Origin: Gordonia sp. SID5947
GTDB lineage: Bacteria > Actinomycetota > Actinomycetes > Mycobacteriales > Mycobacteriaceae
Direction: 5' to 3'
Assembly (NCBI RefSeq): GCF_009862785.1
Contig: NZ_WWHU01000001.1
Span: 434,001 to 498,000, forward strand
DNA length: 64,000 nt
Part shown: positions 49,286 through 58,066 of the stretch, in pieces
How the letters are laid out: every line of letters begins with the position of its first letter
Numbering within the stretch: the first letter of the stretch is position 1
Notes under the pieces: generated by a model
The model's database searches: none
The model's input: the letters and a program-made list of their open reading frames with translations, nothing else
Told to the model about the DNA's origin: nothing
Program-made: the position numbers and the translations under genes

Positions 49286-50061
49286 CGGCGGTCACCGAGC
49301 TTGCGCATGAGTCGGAGCAGTGGCAGCCCGACGCTGGGCGCGACGTCGATGCCGCGGACCAGTGCACCTCGCCACCGCGGGATCACGCGGAACAGTTGCC
49401 TACTGTCCATCAATGCCATTCCCGCGCGGGCGACGCTCTCCTCGTCGAGCGGCTTCGGTCCTGAGAACAGCATTGCCGCACCGGGATCCTTGGCGTGTGA
49501 GGTCACCATCTGGGTGCCGACCACGTCGGGGCACAGTGCGTGGACCCGGATCGGCAGTCCGGCATGGTCGAGATCGCCCTGGAGCGAGGTGGTGTAGGAG
49601 AGCACGGCGGCTTTGGTCGCCGCGTACAGCGCGAGGCCGGGGACCGGCGTAAGCGCCGAGATGGACGCGATGTTCACGATGGTCCCGCCCGCTCGCCCCA
49701 TCTGTGCGACGGCGGCCGCGGAGCCGGCCATGGCTCCCCGTACGTTGACCTCGAGGATGGTCGCGATCTCCTCGTCCGGATGCTGCCAGGCGTCGCCTGC
49801 GAAGAGCACGCCCGCATTGTTCACCCAGACGGCCAGTTCGCCCAGCGCCGCGGCCTCGTCCGCGATCTTGCGATGGGAAGCGATGTCTCGCACATCCTGC
49901 CGGAAACCGACTGCGCCACGACCGATCTCGGCGGCGGCGCGCTCGGCCGCGGCACCGTCGACATCGGTGAGGACGACGCGGTGTCCGGCGTCGGCGAGGA
50001 GTCGGGCAAAGGCGAGACCGATGCCGCGACCGGCTCCGGTGACAACTGCTGTGGTGGTCAT
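49270..50061 (-). CDS. Short-chain dehydrogenase/reductase
   Basis: 263 aa. Cofactor motif TGAGRGIGLAFA, VVLTDVDG (Asp after strand 2, NAD preference), NNAGV, catalytic Ser in NIASISALT and YAATK. The C-terminal extension (RVIPRWRGALVRGIDVAPSVG, LRLMRKLG) resembles membrane-associated SDRs that act on lipids. ATG at 50061 begins just before the FAD-dependent oxidoreductase promoter region on the other strand. It is convergent with, and overlaps, the PucR gene, so it is not in the first SDR operon, though probably the same pathway. Confidence 0.85.
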   Translation of the reverse strand: MTTTAVVTGAGRGIGLAFARLLADAGHRVVLTDVDGAAAERAAAEIGRGAVGFRQDVRDIASHRKIADEAAALGELAVWVNNAGVLFAGDAWQHPDEEIATILEVNVRGAMAGSAAAVAQMGRAGGTIVNIASISALTPVPGLALYAATKAAVLSYTTSLQGDLDHAGLPIRVHALCPDVVGTQMVTSHAKDPGAAMLFSGPKPLDEESVARAGMALMDSRQLFRVIPRWRGALVRGIDVAPSVGLPLLRLMRKLGDRRQARA

Positions 50062-50181
50062 GTCCGGGACTCTAGGACGTGTGTGACGAGCCGCACTCGT
50101 GTCGTCGTCACAAAGTTGCGCCACAGCGTTGTGCCGGCGAACGGCGCCCAGGACCGGCCGAATGGCTGAACGCGGGAAAAG

Positions 50182-50197
50182 TGTGATCTATGTCACG
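50182..50197. promoter_or_regulatory. Crp/GlxR-type binding site
   Basis: TGTGA-TCTATG-TCACG matches the Crp-family consensus TGTGA-N6-TCACA at nine of ten positions. It lies 65 bases upstream of the pyridine nucleotide-disulfide oxidoreductase start and 4 bases upstream of a putative ECF41 -35 element, a position suited to a cAMP-responsive regulator. Confidence 0.55.
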
Positions 50198-50200
50198 TTC

Positions 50201-50227
50201 GGTCACACGGCGGCACACGGCGGTGTC
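50201..50227 (+). promoter_or_regulatory. Candidate ECF41-type promoter
   Basis: GGTCACA (50201-50207), a 16-base spacer, and TGTC (50224-50227) match the ECF41 promoter pattern TGTCACA-N16-CGTC with one mismatch in each box. ECF41 sigma factors usually drive the operon that contains their partner oxidoreductase and themselves, which is the arrangement here. The start would be ~30 bases before the oxidoreductase start. Confidence 0.5.
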
Positions 50228-50261
50228 TCGGGGTTGTCCACCTTCGAACAAAGGAGTTGTC

Positions 50262-51467
50262 ATGAGCGCAACACAGCGCAACGGTTCGCATGTTCGGCAG
50301 ATCATCGTCCTCGGCGGGGGCTACGCGGGCACGATGGCTGCCAACCGGCTCAGCGCGGCCGACGATGCCGACGTGGTGATGGTGAATCCTCGGCCGCGTT
50401 TCGTCCATCGGGTCCGGTTACACCAGTGGATAGCCGGCACCGGCACCGCCGACGAGGACTTCGCCCACGTGCTCAGCGGACGGGTTCGCCTCGTCGTCGA
50501 CACCGCGACCCACATCGACGTGGCAGGTGGCCGGGTCGAATTGGCGTCGGACGCAGCGCTCGACTACGACCATCTGGTGTACGCGGTCGGGTCGTCGGGC
50601 ACGCCGGCCGACACGATCGACGGTGTTGCCGAGCACGGGTTCGTACTGGGCGAATGGGAAGCGGCGCAGCGACTCCGGGCTCGTCTCGATGCTGTCGAAG
50701 CCACCGACCCGGGAGCCCCCGCAACCGTCATCGGTGGCGGGCTGACCGGTATCGAGATGGCCGCCGAACTCGCCGACGCGGGTGTGCCGGTCAGGATCGT
50801 CTGTGGGGTGGTCCTGGCGCCGTCGTTCGGTGATCGGGCCCGGCGATCGGCGCGGCGTCGGCTGCGGAAGCTCGGTGTGGAGATCCTCGAGGATTGCCAC
50901 GTGGTGAGTGTCGGACCCGATACCGTCACCATCGTGGACAACGGTGTGCGGCGGATCGTGCCCAGTTCGACGACCATCGTGGCCGCCGGTTTCGGAGTGC
51001 CCGATCTCGCCGCGGTCAGCGGACTGTCGACGGACACGGCAGGCAGGCTCATCACCGACGAGACCCTGACCAGCGTCGACGACCCTCGGATCGTCGGGGC
51101 GGGAGATGCGGTCGCACCGTCGGGCATGGCGTTCCGGATGAGCTGTCAGGCGGCCAATCAACTCGGCCCGCATGCCGCCGACACGGTGCTCGCGCGACTG
51201 ACGGGAGACGCACCGTCGCCGGTCCGTCTCGCCTTCGTCGGGCAGGGCGCCTCGCTCGGCCGCCGGGGCGCAGTGGTCCAGCTGACCCATCGCGACGACC
51301 GGCCCGCGCGGGTCGTCATCTCGGGTCGCGCGGCCGCGACGATCAAGGAGCTGGTCTGCCGCAGCGTGATCTGGGGGCTTCGCCTGGAAGGTCGCCGGCC
51401 GGGGGCGACGCCGTCGTTCGGGCCGACGCGTCAGGTGGGCGACCGCCAGGTCGAGGTGAACGCATGA
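50262..51467 (+). CDS. FAD/NAD(P)-dependent pyridine nucleotide-disulfide oxidoreductase (NDH-2-like)
   Basis: 401 aa flavoprotein. The first FAD Rossmann motif is IIVLGGGYAGTMAANRL (~residues 13-29), the NAD(P) motif ATVIGGGLTGIEMAAELA (~residues 155-172), and the second FAD contact DPRIVGAGDAVAP. It resembles type II NADH dehydrogenases and apoptosis-inducing-factor-like reductases, but lacks a clear C-terminal membrane helix. ATG at 50262 with AAGGAG at 50250-50255. It ends in ATGA overlap with the ECF41 sigma factor gene. I infer it is the oxidoreductase partner seen with many ECF41 factors; substrate unknown. Confidence 0.85.
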   Translation: MSATQRNGSHVRQIIVLGGGYAGTMAANRLSAADDADVVMVNPRPRFVHRVRLHQWIAGTGTADEDFAHVLSGRVRLVVDTATHIDVAGGRVELASDAALDYDHLVYAVGSSGTPADTIDGVAEHGFVLGEWEAAQRLRARLDAVEATDPGAPATVIGGGLTGIEMAAELADAGVPVRIVCGVVLAPSFGDRARRSARRRLRKLGVEILEDCHVVSVGPDTVTIVDNGVRRIVPSSTTIVAAGFGVPDLAAVSGLSTDTAGRLITDETLTSVDDPRIVGAGDAVAPSGMAFRMSCQAANQLGPHAADTVLARLTGDAPSPVRLAFVGQGASLGRRGAVVQLTHRDDRPARVVISGRAAATIKELVCRSVIWGLRLEGRRPGATPSFGPTRQVGDRQVEVNA

Positions 51468-52369
51468 GCGGCGACTCCGAGGGGGAGCATGCGCGCCGGT
51501 TCACTGAACTGCGCCCACTGCTGTTCACGGTCGCCTACGAGATCCTGGGGTCGGCGACGGACGCCGACGACGTCCTGCAGGAGAGCTACCTCCGTTGGGC
51601 CGACGTCGATCTCGGCACCGTCGACGACACCAAGGCGTATCTGGCGAAAGTGGTCACGCGCCAGGCGCTCAACCTCTTGCGGGCATCGTCACGGCGGCGT
51701 GAACAGTACATCGGCCCCTGGCTGCCGGAGCCGATCCTGCTCGACGAGCGTGACGCCGCACAGGATCTCGTACTCGCAGAATCGGTCTCCACGGCGATGC
51801 TCGTCGTCCTCGAGACTCTCAGCCCGGATGAGCGGGTCGTGTTCGTGCTGAGGGAGGTGTTCGGGTTCGGGCACGACGAGATCGCCGAGATGATCGGCAA
51901 ATCCGATGCGGCTGTACGGCAGGCGGCCCACCGGGCGCGCGCGCACGTCCAGGCTCGCCGGCGGCGTTTCGTACCGGTAGACGCCAGTCGCACCACGGAG
52001 ATCACGGAGGCGTTCATGGCGGCGGCGGAGTCGGGGGAGATAGAGACTCTGATGACGCTGATGTCACCGGATGTGGTGTTCACCACGGACAGCGATGGAA
52101 AGGCGAGTGCGGTTCGTCGCCCGATCCGCGGCGCCCTCGCCGTTGCGCGGTTGCTCGCCGGCTTCTCGCGTGTGGGAGGCCACCTGGCGGACTTCCGGGT
52201 CGAACCGGCGATCTACAACAGCCTGCCCGGCATGCGCATCCATTTCGACGGCGAATTGCAGGGCGTGCTCGTGCTCGACGTCGTCGACGGCCTCGTCGCC
52301 GACATCTATGCCGTCCGCAATCCGGAGAAGCTGACCGGGGTCGGTCAGCCTCGGCGGATCTCGCGCTGA
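51464..52369 (+). CDS. ECF41-family RNA polymerase sigma factor (SigJ-like)
   Basis: 301 aa. Region 2 is FTVAYEILGSATDADDVLQESYLRW; region 4 is LSPDERVVFVLREVFGFGHDEIAEMIGKS followed by AAVRQAAHRARAHV. The group hallmarks are present: WLPEP in the linker (~residues 86-90) and NPEKL (~286) in a C-terminal SnoaL-like domain that acts as a built-in control domain in place of an anti-sigma factor. It overlaps the upstream oxidoreductase gene by ATGA, the classic ECF41 neighbourhood. An ECF41-type promoter lies upstream of that pair, suggesting autoregulation. The inducing signal is unknown. Confidence 0.92.
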   Translation: MSGDSEGEHARRFTELRPLLFTVAYEILGSATDADDVLQESYLRWADVDLGTVDDTKAYLAKVVTRQALNLLRASSRRREQYIGPWLPEPILLDERDAAQDLVLAESVSTAMLVVLETLSPDERVVFVLREVFGFGHDEIAEMIGKSDAAVRQAAHRARAHVQARRRRFVPVDASRTTEITEAFMAAAESGEIETLMTLMSPDVVFTTDSDGKASAVRRPIRGALAVARLLAGFSRVGGHLADFRVEPAIYNSLPGMRIHFDGELQGVLVLDVVDGLVADIYAVRNPEKLTGVGQPRRISR

Positions 52370-52388
52370 CGCGCCTGCGGCGGTCTCG

Positions 52389-53078
52389 TCAACCGTCGAT
52401 CGGGGAGAGCGCGAGGTCGACTTGCGCGGCGAACAGTGCCGCCGGGTCGTCGAATGTGTCGGCGCCATACTGGCCGAACACCTCGAGGCTGATCGCGCCG
52501 ACGGTGGTGGCCCACAGGGACGTCGCGACGAGCATCGCGGAGTCGGGTAGATCGGCCCCGAATTCTGTTCGGATGGAGTCGAAATCGGTCTGCATCGACG
52601 GTGTGATCCCCTCGGCCGGGGTCGGTGGCGACACTGCGGCATGGGCGCGTGCGACCTCGGCGATGAGTGTCCCGACGACTCGGGTGCCCGGTCCGACCGT
52701 CTTGTCCGCCGGCGCGGTGTATCCCGGGACCGGGCTGCCGTAGAGCAAAGCCCACCGGGATGGATCGTCGACTGCCCATCGCCTCAACGCCCGCGTCGCG
52801 GCGCGCAGTCGATCCAGGGGCCTGCCCTTCCCGACCGCGGCGACGGCCGCATCGACCGTGTCGGCGAGATCGGAGTAGGCCTCCACGAGCAGCAGCGTGA
52901 GCAGGTCGTCGCGGCTGGGGACGTATCGGTACACCGCCGACGACACCACGCCCATCTCGCGCGCGATCGCGCGCAGTGACAGTCCTGCTGCGCCGTGCGT
53001 GCGGAGGTGCTCCCGGCCCAGCCTGAGGATCTCCGATTCCATCGCGGCGCGGTTCGCCGCTCGTGTTCCGCCAGTCAT
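52389..53078 (-). CDS. TetR-family transcriptional regulator
   Basis: 229 aa. N-terminal helix-turn-helix ILRLGREHLRTHGAAGLSLR plus AIAREMGVVSSAVYRYVPSRDDLL (~residues 16-60), then a WHG-type ligand-binding domain (RRWAVDDPSRWALLYGSPVPGY). The stop is 19 bases from the ECF41 gene end (convergent). It diverges from the deazaflavin-type oxidoreductase gene, and two copies of a 13-base palindrome (53100-53112, 53149-53161) lie between them, one 22 bases from its start. It probably represses both itself and the oxidoreductase; ligand unknown. Confidence 0.9.
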   Translation of the reverse strand: MTGGTRAANRAAMESEILRLGREHLRTHGAAGLSLRAIAREMGVVSSAVYRYVPSRDDLLTLLLVEAYSDLADTVDAAVAAVGKGRPLDRLRAATRALRRWAVDDPSRWALLYGSPVPGYTAPADKTVGPGTRVVGTLIAEVARAHAAVSPPTPAEGITPSMQTDFDSIRTEFGADLPDSAMLVATSLWATTVGAISLEVFGQYGADTFDDPAALFAAQVDLALSPIDG

Positions 53079-53099
53079 CGGACCAGTGTCGCATAAAAG

Positions 53100-53112
53100 A
53101 GAGCACTGCTCT
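53100..53112. promoter_or_regulatory. TetR operator copy 1
   Basis: AGAGCACTGCTCT, arms AGAGCA and TGCTCT around one central base. It shares AGAGC-N2-TGCTCT with the second copy 49 bases away. It is 22 bases upstream of the TetR start codon, suited to autorepression. Confidence 0.65.
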
Positions 53113-53140
53113 TGTTTTCTCCGCCATGGAGGTGCAGACT

Positions 53141-53169
53141 GAGTTTCGAGAGCGGTGCTCTCGAAACTC
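53141..53169. promoter_or_regulatory. TetR operator copy 2 within a 29-base palindrome
   Basis: A perfect 13-base inverted repeat (53141-53153 with 53157-53169) around GGT. Its core AGAGCGGTGCTCT (53149-53161) matches operator copy 1 at all but the two central-left bases. It ends 21 bases before the ATG of the oxidoreductase gene. Confidence 0.7.
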
Positions 53170-53190
53170 GGACCTCGAAGGGATCAGAAC

Positions 53191-53636
53191 ATGACCACCA
53201 CGCACTACAGCGCACCGAGCGGTTTCGACAACGTCGTCAACTCCACCATGAGGTGGTTGGCCGACCGGGGGTGAATCTCGCGGGAGCGCAGACGCTCACC
53301 GTGACGGGACGGGTCAGTGGGAAGCCCCAGAGCGTGCCGGTCAACCCGCTGCGACTCGACGGCCGTGAGTACCTGGTGGCGCCCCGCGGAACCACTCAGT
53401 GGGTGCGCAACGTGCGCGTGAACGACGCCGCCGAACTCCGGCGTGGGCGCCGGCGTCGTGCGGTCCGGCTGGTCGAGGTCGAGGTCGCGGCTCGCGCGCC
53501 GATGATCCGCGCCTATCTCGACAAGTGGGGCTGGGAGGTGGGGCGGTTCCTGCCCGAGGGCATGGGGACCGAGCCCGACGACGCCACCCTGGCCGCCCAC
53601 CTCGACGATCTGCCGGTCTTCGAGATCCGGTCCTGA
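53191..53636 (+). pseudogene. Deazaflavin-dependent nitroreductase-family protein (DUF385), frameshifted as sequenced
   Basis: ATG at 53191 opens MTTTHYSAPSGFDNVVNSTM and RWLADRG, then hits TGA at 53272. The next frame continues directly with [39 protein letters not shown] and [18 protein letters not shown], the signature of the nitroreductase/quinone reductase (Ddn-like, F420-binding) family. One extra G in the GGGGG run at 53267-53271 joins both into 148 residues, a normal length. I suspect a base-calling error. The TetR regulator is divergent and two operators lie between, so the intact gene is likely induced by a ligand of that regulator. Confidence 0.75.
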
Positions 53637-53668
53637 GCCCGGTCGCGGGGCCGAACTACGATGCGGGT

Positions 53669-55195
53669 GTGGCGTCCGCCGTCCCCTCAGCATCCCGGCC
53701 CGCCGGCCCGAGTCCCGAGCGCAGTGCGCGGTGGGTGATGCATCTGGACATGGACGCGTTCTTCGCATCCGTGGAGCAGTTGACCAGACCCACGTTGCAA
53801 GGGCGGCCGGTGCTGGTCGGCGGAACGGGTGGCCGCGGCGTGGTGGCGGGCGCCAGCTATCCCGCCCGGGCCTTCGGCGCCCGCTCGGCCATGCCGATGC
53901 ATCAGGCGCGGAGGCTGGTCGGTGCGGGAGCCGTGGTGTTGCCGCCCCGCGGTGGGGTCTACCGCGTGGTCAGTGCCCGAATCTTCGGTCTGGTCCGTGA
54001 CGCCATACCGGTGATCGAGATGCTCTCCTTCGACGAGGCGTTCGGTGAACCCCACGAACTCGTGGGGGCCACCGCCGACGAGGTGACCGCGTTCGCCGAG
54101 CGTCTGCGCGGCCGGATCCGCGACACCGTCGGCATTGCGGCCTCGGTCGGGTTCGGGAGCGGCAAGCAGATTGCGAAGATCGCGTCCGGCCTCGCCAAAC
54201 CCAATGGGGTCATGGCGATCCCACCGAGCCGCGAACTCGCCTTCCTCCATGCGCTCCCGGTGCGCAAACTCTGGGGGATCGGGCCGGTGTCGGGTGACAA
54301 GCTGCAACGTCTGGGCATCGAGACGATCGGTGACTTCGCTGCCATGTCCGACGTCGAGGTCACCTCGGTGCTCGGGGCGACCCTCGGGCCCGCCTTGCAC
54401 CGCCTGGCACAGGGCATCGACGACCGTCCGGTCGCCGAGCGGGCCTCGGCCAAGCAGATCAGCGCGGAGTCGACCTTTCCGCGAGATCTCGTGGAGCTCG
54501 ACGAACTGCGCCCTGCCATCGAGTCGGCCGCCGAAGGCGCGCATCGGCGACTGGTGTCCGACGGACGCGGGGCCCGGACGGTGGTCCTGAAGCTCCGCCG
54601 CTCGGACATGTCGGTGCTGACCAGGTCGATGACACTGCCCGCGGCCACCACCGAATTGTCGGTGCTGACCTCGGCCGCTCAGCGGCTGGCCCTCGACCCG
54701 CGCAGCATCGGTCCCATCCGGCTCGTCGGCGTCGGCTACTCGGGACTGACCGCGGTGCAACAGTTCTCGTTGTTCGCAGATCTGGACGAGGAGTGGGGCG
54801 CGGCGGGGGCGCAGGCGGCCGAGACCGAGGACGTCGAGGCCGCCTTCGTGGCGGCGGGCGCCTCGGGGCAGGCGGCCGAGGTCCCGGCGGACGGCTTCAT
54901 CCCCGACTCGCCCGGGCCCGACTCGTCCGGGCCCGACTCGTCCGGCGCTTCCGACGGGGCTGGGCGGGAGACCTGGGAGACCGGGGCCGACGTGACGCAT
55001 CCCGACCATGGCCACGGGTGGGTGCAGGGAAGCGGGCACGGGGTGGTGACGGTCCGGTTCGAGACCCGGGCGACCGGTCCGGGCCGGGCCGTGACGTTCG
55101 CGAGCGACGACCCGGCGATCCGCCGGGCCGATCCGCTCGACAGTCTCGCCTGGCCCGATCTCGGTTCGTCGGCAGAGACCGACCGGGACGGCTGA
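53669..55195 (+). CDS. dinB: DNA polymerase IV (Y family, DinX/DinB1 type)
   Basis: Translesion polymerase, 508 aa. Catalytic blocks: [20 protein letters not shown] (Asp, metal A), the nucleotide-binding [20 protein letters not shown], and the SFDEAF motif (Asp/Glu), followed by [20 protein letters not shown] and the [21 protein letters not shown] helix-hairpin-helix. After the little-finger domain a C-terminal extension has a short PDSSG repeat (~residues 415-430) and then the DinX-specific [23 protein letters not shown] at 53669. The gene matches Rv1537 (DinX) in place between ileS and ansA. No SOS box is seen before it. Confidence 0.93.
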   Translation: MASAVPSASRPAGPSPERSARWVMHLDMDAFFASVEQLTRPTLQGRPVLVGGTGGRGVVAGASYPARAFGARSAMPMHQARRLVGAGAVVLPPRGGVYRVVSARIFGLVRDAIPVIEMLSFDEAFGEPHELVGATADEVTAFAERLRGRIRDTVGIAASVGFGSGKQIAKIASGLAKPNGVMAIPPSRELAFLHALPVRKLWGIGPVSGDKLQRLGIETIGDFAAMSDVEVTSVLGATLGPALHRLAQGIDDRPVAERASAKQISAESTFPRDLVELDELRPAIESAAEGAHRRLVSDGRGARTVVLKLRRSDMSVLTRSMTLPAATTELSVLTSAAQRLALDPRSIGPIRLVGVGYSGLTAVQQFSLFADLDEEWGAAGAQAAETEDVEAAFVAAGASGQAAEVPADGFIPDSPGPDSSGPDSSGASDGAGRETWETGADVTHPDHGHGWVQGSGHGVVTVRFETRATGPGRAVTFASDDPAIRRADPLDSLAWPDLGSSAETDRDG

Positions 55196-55239
55196 ACACA
55201 CCGGACATCGCCACGCGCCAGACCGTCTGCCGTTCCAGG

Positions 55240-56172
55240 TCACCCCGGAGGTTCGACGGTGTCGAAGAAGGTACGTATCTCGTCCGCATCCGCCCCGGCC
55301 GAGAGCAGTGCGAGTACCGCGATCCGCGCCTGGGGGGCGCGAAGCCAGCGTGACATGATGGCCCCGGCACGCGCGAGGTCGACGCCGCCGCCACCGCCTC
55401 CGTAGGCGGGAACGACCGCGCCGAACGGGACCCGGCTGGCCACCACCACGACGACGCCCGCGCGAACGGCCGCGGACACCTCGGCGGTGATGTCCGGATG
55501 GGTGTTCCCCGACCCGGTGGCCGACAGCACGATGCCCGCCGCCTGCTGGGAGACGGCGGAAGCGATGATGCCCGGAGCAACGCCCGGGTAGAGCGTGAAG
55601 GCGTCGACGCGGGCGTGCCGTCCTCGTGGTACCGGACGCGCGATCGGGTGTCGCGGTAGCGCGTCGTGCACATTGTCGAACGCGGCGAGCGCGGTTGTGG
55701 AGGCCTTGAATATGCCGCGTGCCGAACGGATTTCACCTCCGATCGCGATGAGCACACCGCGACCCCGCGAAGCCGGGTCGGCCACCGCGCGAAACGCTGC
55801 GGCGATGTTGTCCGGCCCATCCGGTGACGGAGCGTCGGCCGGGCGCTGCGCACCCGTGAAGACCACCGGCCGGTCGTCGGTCAGGAAGAGGTCGGCGAGA
55901 TACGAGGTCTCCTCGAGGGTGTCGGTCCCGTGCGTCACCACCACACCGGTCACCTCTGCGTCGGTCAATGCGTCGACGACCGCCGCGACGACGGTGAACT
56001 GATCGGCGACCGTCATCGCCGAACTGTCGACCGACATCAGGTCGATCGCGGTGATGTCGCCCGCGCCGGAGAACAGATCGTCGGCTGCCAGGCTCGGCAC
56101 CGCGCCGTCGGCGGTGGTCAGCGCTGCGATCGTGCCGCCGGTCGTGATCAGGACGGTGCGGTGGTCGGCCAT
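55240..56172 (-). CDS. ansA: L-asparaginase
   Basis: 310 aa amidohydrolase converting L-asparagine to aspartate and ammonia. First catalytic Thr in TTGGTIAAL (~residues 10-18), second triad in VVTHGTDTLEETSY (~79-92), plus the substrate block FTGAQRPADAPSPDGPDN. No signal peptide, so probably cytoplasmic. ATG at 56172; corresponds to Rv1538c (AnsA) by position and strand. Downstream end lies near dinB (convergent). Confidence 0.93.
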   Translation of the reverse strand: MADHRTVLITTGGTIAALTTADGAVPSLAADDLFSGAGDITAIDLMSVDSSAMTVADQFTVVAAVVDALTDAEVTGVVVTHGTDTLEETSYLADLFLTDDRPVVFTGAQRPADAPSPDGPDNIAAAFRAVADPASRGRGVLIAIGGEIRSARGIFKASTTALAAFDNVHDALPRHPIARPVPRGRHARVDAFTLYPGVAPGIIASAVSQQAAGIVLSATGSGNTHPDITAEVSAAVRAGVVVVVASRVPFGAVVPAYGGGGGGVDLARAGAIMSRWLRAPQARIAVLALLSAGADADEIRTFFDTVEPPG

Positions 56173-56248
56173 GGTGTTCAGCGTCGATGGAACCCGCGCG
56201 TCACGTCAACCGTTGCCGTTCCGGCCGCGAGGGTTCCCGGCTCGGATG

Positions 56249-56278
56249 TTGGGGCCCTCGTCGTCCATTTGGCATAGT
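56249..56278 (+). promoter_or_regulatory. Probable promoter of the MTB12-like lipoprotein gene
   Basis: TTGGGG (56249-56254), an 18-base spacer, and CATAGT (56273-56278). The predicted start is ~56285, giving a ~100-base leader before GTG 56386. The 56173-56385 gap holds no other feature. Confidence 0.45.
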
Positions 56279-56385
56279 GGTGTGAGTTTTGGCGGCTCGG
56301 AGGGGGATGAGCCGACCAGGATCTGCCAGGACCTGCGGCGGGGAGAGTCCACCGTGGGCGTGACGAACGACAGTGAGGGAGATCG

Positions 56386-56940
56386 GTGAAGTTTCCTAAG
56401 ATCGTGACCGCCGCGTTGATCGCGGCGTCGGTCGCATCGGTTGCGGCCTGCGGCAGCGACGACAGCGACGTGCCGGACGTGCCGACCGTGTCGTCGGCGG
56501 CGAGCTCGGCGGATGCCGGCGGGAGCAGCGACGATGTGACCGATCCGAACAAGCGGCCGTCGGTGGAGACGCTGAACGCGATGCTCACCAAGGCGCTGGA
56601 TCCGAATGTGCCGAACTCGGAGAAGACCGAGCTGGTCGAGGGTTCCTCTGCCGACCCGACGGTCTTCGACAAGCTGGTCAAGGCCAAGCAGGACAACCCG
56701 GACGTCACCTACGAGATCTTCCCGCCGGTGATCCCGGACGGGCCGAACAAGGCCACGGTGAAGGTCCAGGTGAAGCTGCCCGACAACCCCCCGACCAAGC
56801 TGGACGCGGGGATCGTCTACACGGACGGTCGCTGGATGTTGTCGAGTGCGACCGTGTGCCCGTTGATCACGGCGAACAACGTCACCACGCCGATGTGCAA
56901 GACGCCGGCGGGTGGCTCGACGTCGAAGGCGCCGAACTGA
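56386..56940 (+). CDS. Lipoprotein of the MTB12 (low-molecular-weight antigen) type
   Basis: 184 aa, GTG start. A typical lipoprotein signal (KFPKIVTAALIAASVASVAAC) places the lipidated Cys at 22. After an acidic/Ser linker (~23-60) comes the MTB12-like domain (SVETLNAMLTKALDPNVPNS, KTELVEGSSADPTVFDKL, DVTYEIFPPVIPDGPNKATV, GIVYTDGRWMLSSATVC), which resembles an NTF2/SnoaL-like fold. Function unknown; surface-exposed antigen in mycobacteria. It is isolated by its own promoter and a strong terminator. Confidence 0.82.
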   Translation: MKFPKIVTAALIAASVASVAACGSDDSDVPDVPTVSSAASSADAGGSSDDVTDPNKRPSVETLNAMLTKALDPNVPNSEKTELVEGSSADPTVFDKLVKAKQDNPDVTYEIFPPVIPDGPNKATVKVQVKLPDNPPTKLDAGIVYTDGRWMLSSATVCPLITANNVTTPMCKTPAGGSTSKAPN

Positions 56941-56965
56941 CCTGAGTTCGGCCGAACAGAACTGC

Positions 56966-57011
56966 CGGGCCGGTGGGACGGGCGAGAGCTCGTGCCACCG
57001 GCCCGTTTTCT
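56966..57011 (+). terminator. Rho-independent terminator after the MTB12-like gene
   Basis: An 11-base-pair GC stem (56966-56976 with 56995-57005) with an 18-base loop that itself pairs (CGAG/CTCG), followed by TTTTCT. It also separates the convergent lipoprotein gene that ends at 57041. Confidence 0.8.
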
Positions 57012-57040
57012 GTGCGCGCGAGGTTCTGGGTGGGTCGCGC

Positions 57041-58012
57041 TCAGCGCCACCGCACGGAGAGGCCGGTCTGCTGTATCAACGGACGGGTGGGGTCGCTGCC
57101 GACCAGAGCCCGTGCGCCGGAGAGTTCGATGGAGCCGGCCACCGGCAGCCCACGGGCGAGGTCGATGGTCACCTGGCCGGTGCCGGCATTCGAGAAACGG
57201 GCGATGGACAGGGTCTGATCGCTGCCGGGGATCGCGAACACGGAGTTGACCGGGGTCTCGTCGACGGCGACGTCCACGACCATCCGATTGCCGTCCCACG
57301 ACCGCAAGGTCGCGTCGATGTGCTGGGTCACCGTCGCGGCCCCACTGATGGTGCGCTCCGAACGCCAGCGCGCACCGGGCCCGATCGGCTCGGTCGGAAC
57401 CGGGACCGAGAGCTGGAGGGCCTGGACCAACGACTGCTCGACGGCGAGGCGCGCCTCGGGACCGGAGTCCTCGGCGGGCAGCAGCCGCAGCGAGATCGGC
57501 ATCGATCCGGGACCGATGGCCAGACCCGCCCGAGAATTCTCCACCGGCCGCAACTGATCCGCGAGGACGGGTTCCGGCGAGGTGACGCGGCCCAGTGTCA
57601 TCTCCAGGTCGGTGGAGTCGGTGCAGTGGAAGCGCGCCTGCAACGGCATCTCGACGGTCTGGGTCTTGGTGTCGCCGGGCGAGAGTACCGACGAGGTGGT
57701 CGTCATGGTCGACGACTGTGGCGTGGAGCGATCGGGAGTGGCCGCGGCGGTGCGCTTCTCGGCGCCCCCACCGTCGAGCACGGTCACCTTCGCCGGTGGG
57801 ATCGGCAGGAGATTGACGCCTTGGCGACCTGAGGTCGAGTCGTCGGTACAGCCTGCCTCGGTGGCCGCGGTCGACGAGCCACCAGCCTGATCATCGGAAC
57901 CACAGCCGGCGAGGGCGACCAACAACAGCGCCGCGATGGCGATGCCTGCGCCTCGACTCGGTGGCCGGAGCGGCCACCCCGATCCTGACGTGACGACGCG
58001 GGAGAGGAACAC
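57041..58012 (-). CDS. Secreted lipoprotein, unknown function
   Basis: 323 aa. GTG at 58012 begins a signal peptide with basic residues and the hydrophobic core [17 protein letters not shown], lipobox LAGC with Cys37. The mature part has [19 protein letters not shown], a lipid/beta-rich region ([14 protein letters not shown]) and the C-terminal [20 protein letters not shown]. It resembles the DUF6263-type actinobacterial lipoproteins, but I cannot assign a function. It diverges from lspA, the signal peptidase that would process it, with only 54 bases between start codons. Longer upstream frames run antisense into lspA and are rejected. Confidence 0.75.
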   Translation of the reverse strand: MFLSRVVTSGSGWPLRPPSRGAGIAIAALLLVALAGCGSDDQAGGSSTAATEAGCTDDSTSGRQGVNLLPIPPAKVTVLDGGGAEKRTAAATPDRSTPQSSTMTTTSSVLSPGDTKTQTVEMPLQARFHCTDSTDLEMTLGRVTSPEPVLADQLRPVENSRAGLAIGPGSMPISLRLLPAEDSGPEARLAVEQSLVQALQLSVPVPTEPIGPGARWRSERTISGAATVTQHIDATLRSWDGNRMVVDVAVDETPVNSVFAIPGSDQTLSIARFSNAGTGQVTIDLARGLPVAGSIELSGARALVGSDPTRPLIQQTGLSVRWR

Positions 58013-58066
58013 GGCAGCCAGCGTATTGCAGGCCTCGTGGATGATGGTGAGGTGGATGATGGAGTC

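Noticed and set aside
53641..53668. SOS box before the DNA polymerase IV gene
   Set aside because: No TCGAAC-N4-GTTCGA-like sequence is present upstream of dinB, consistent with DinX-type polymerases not being LexA-regulated.
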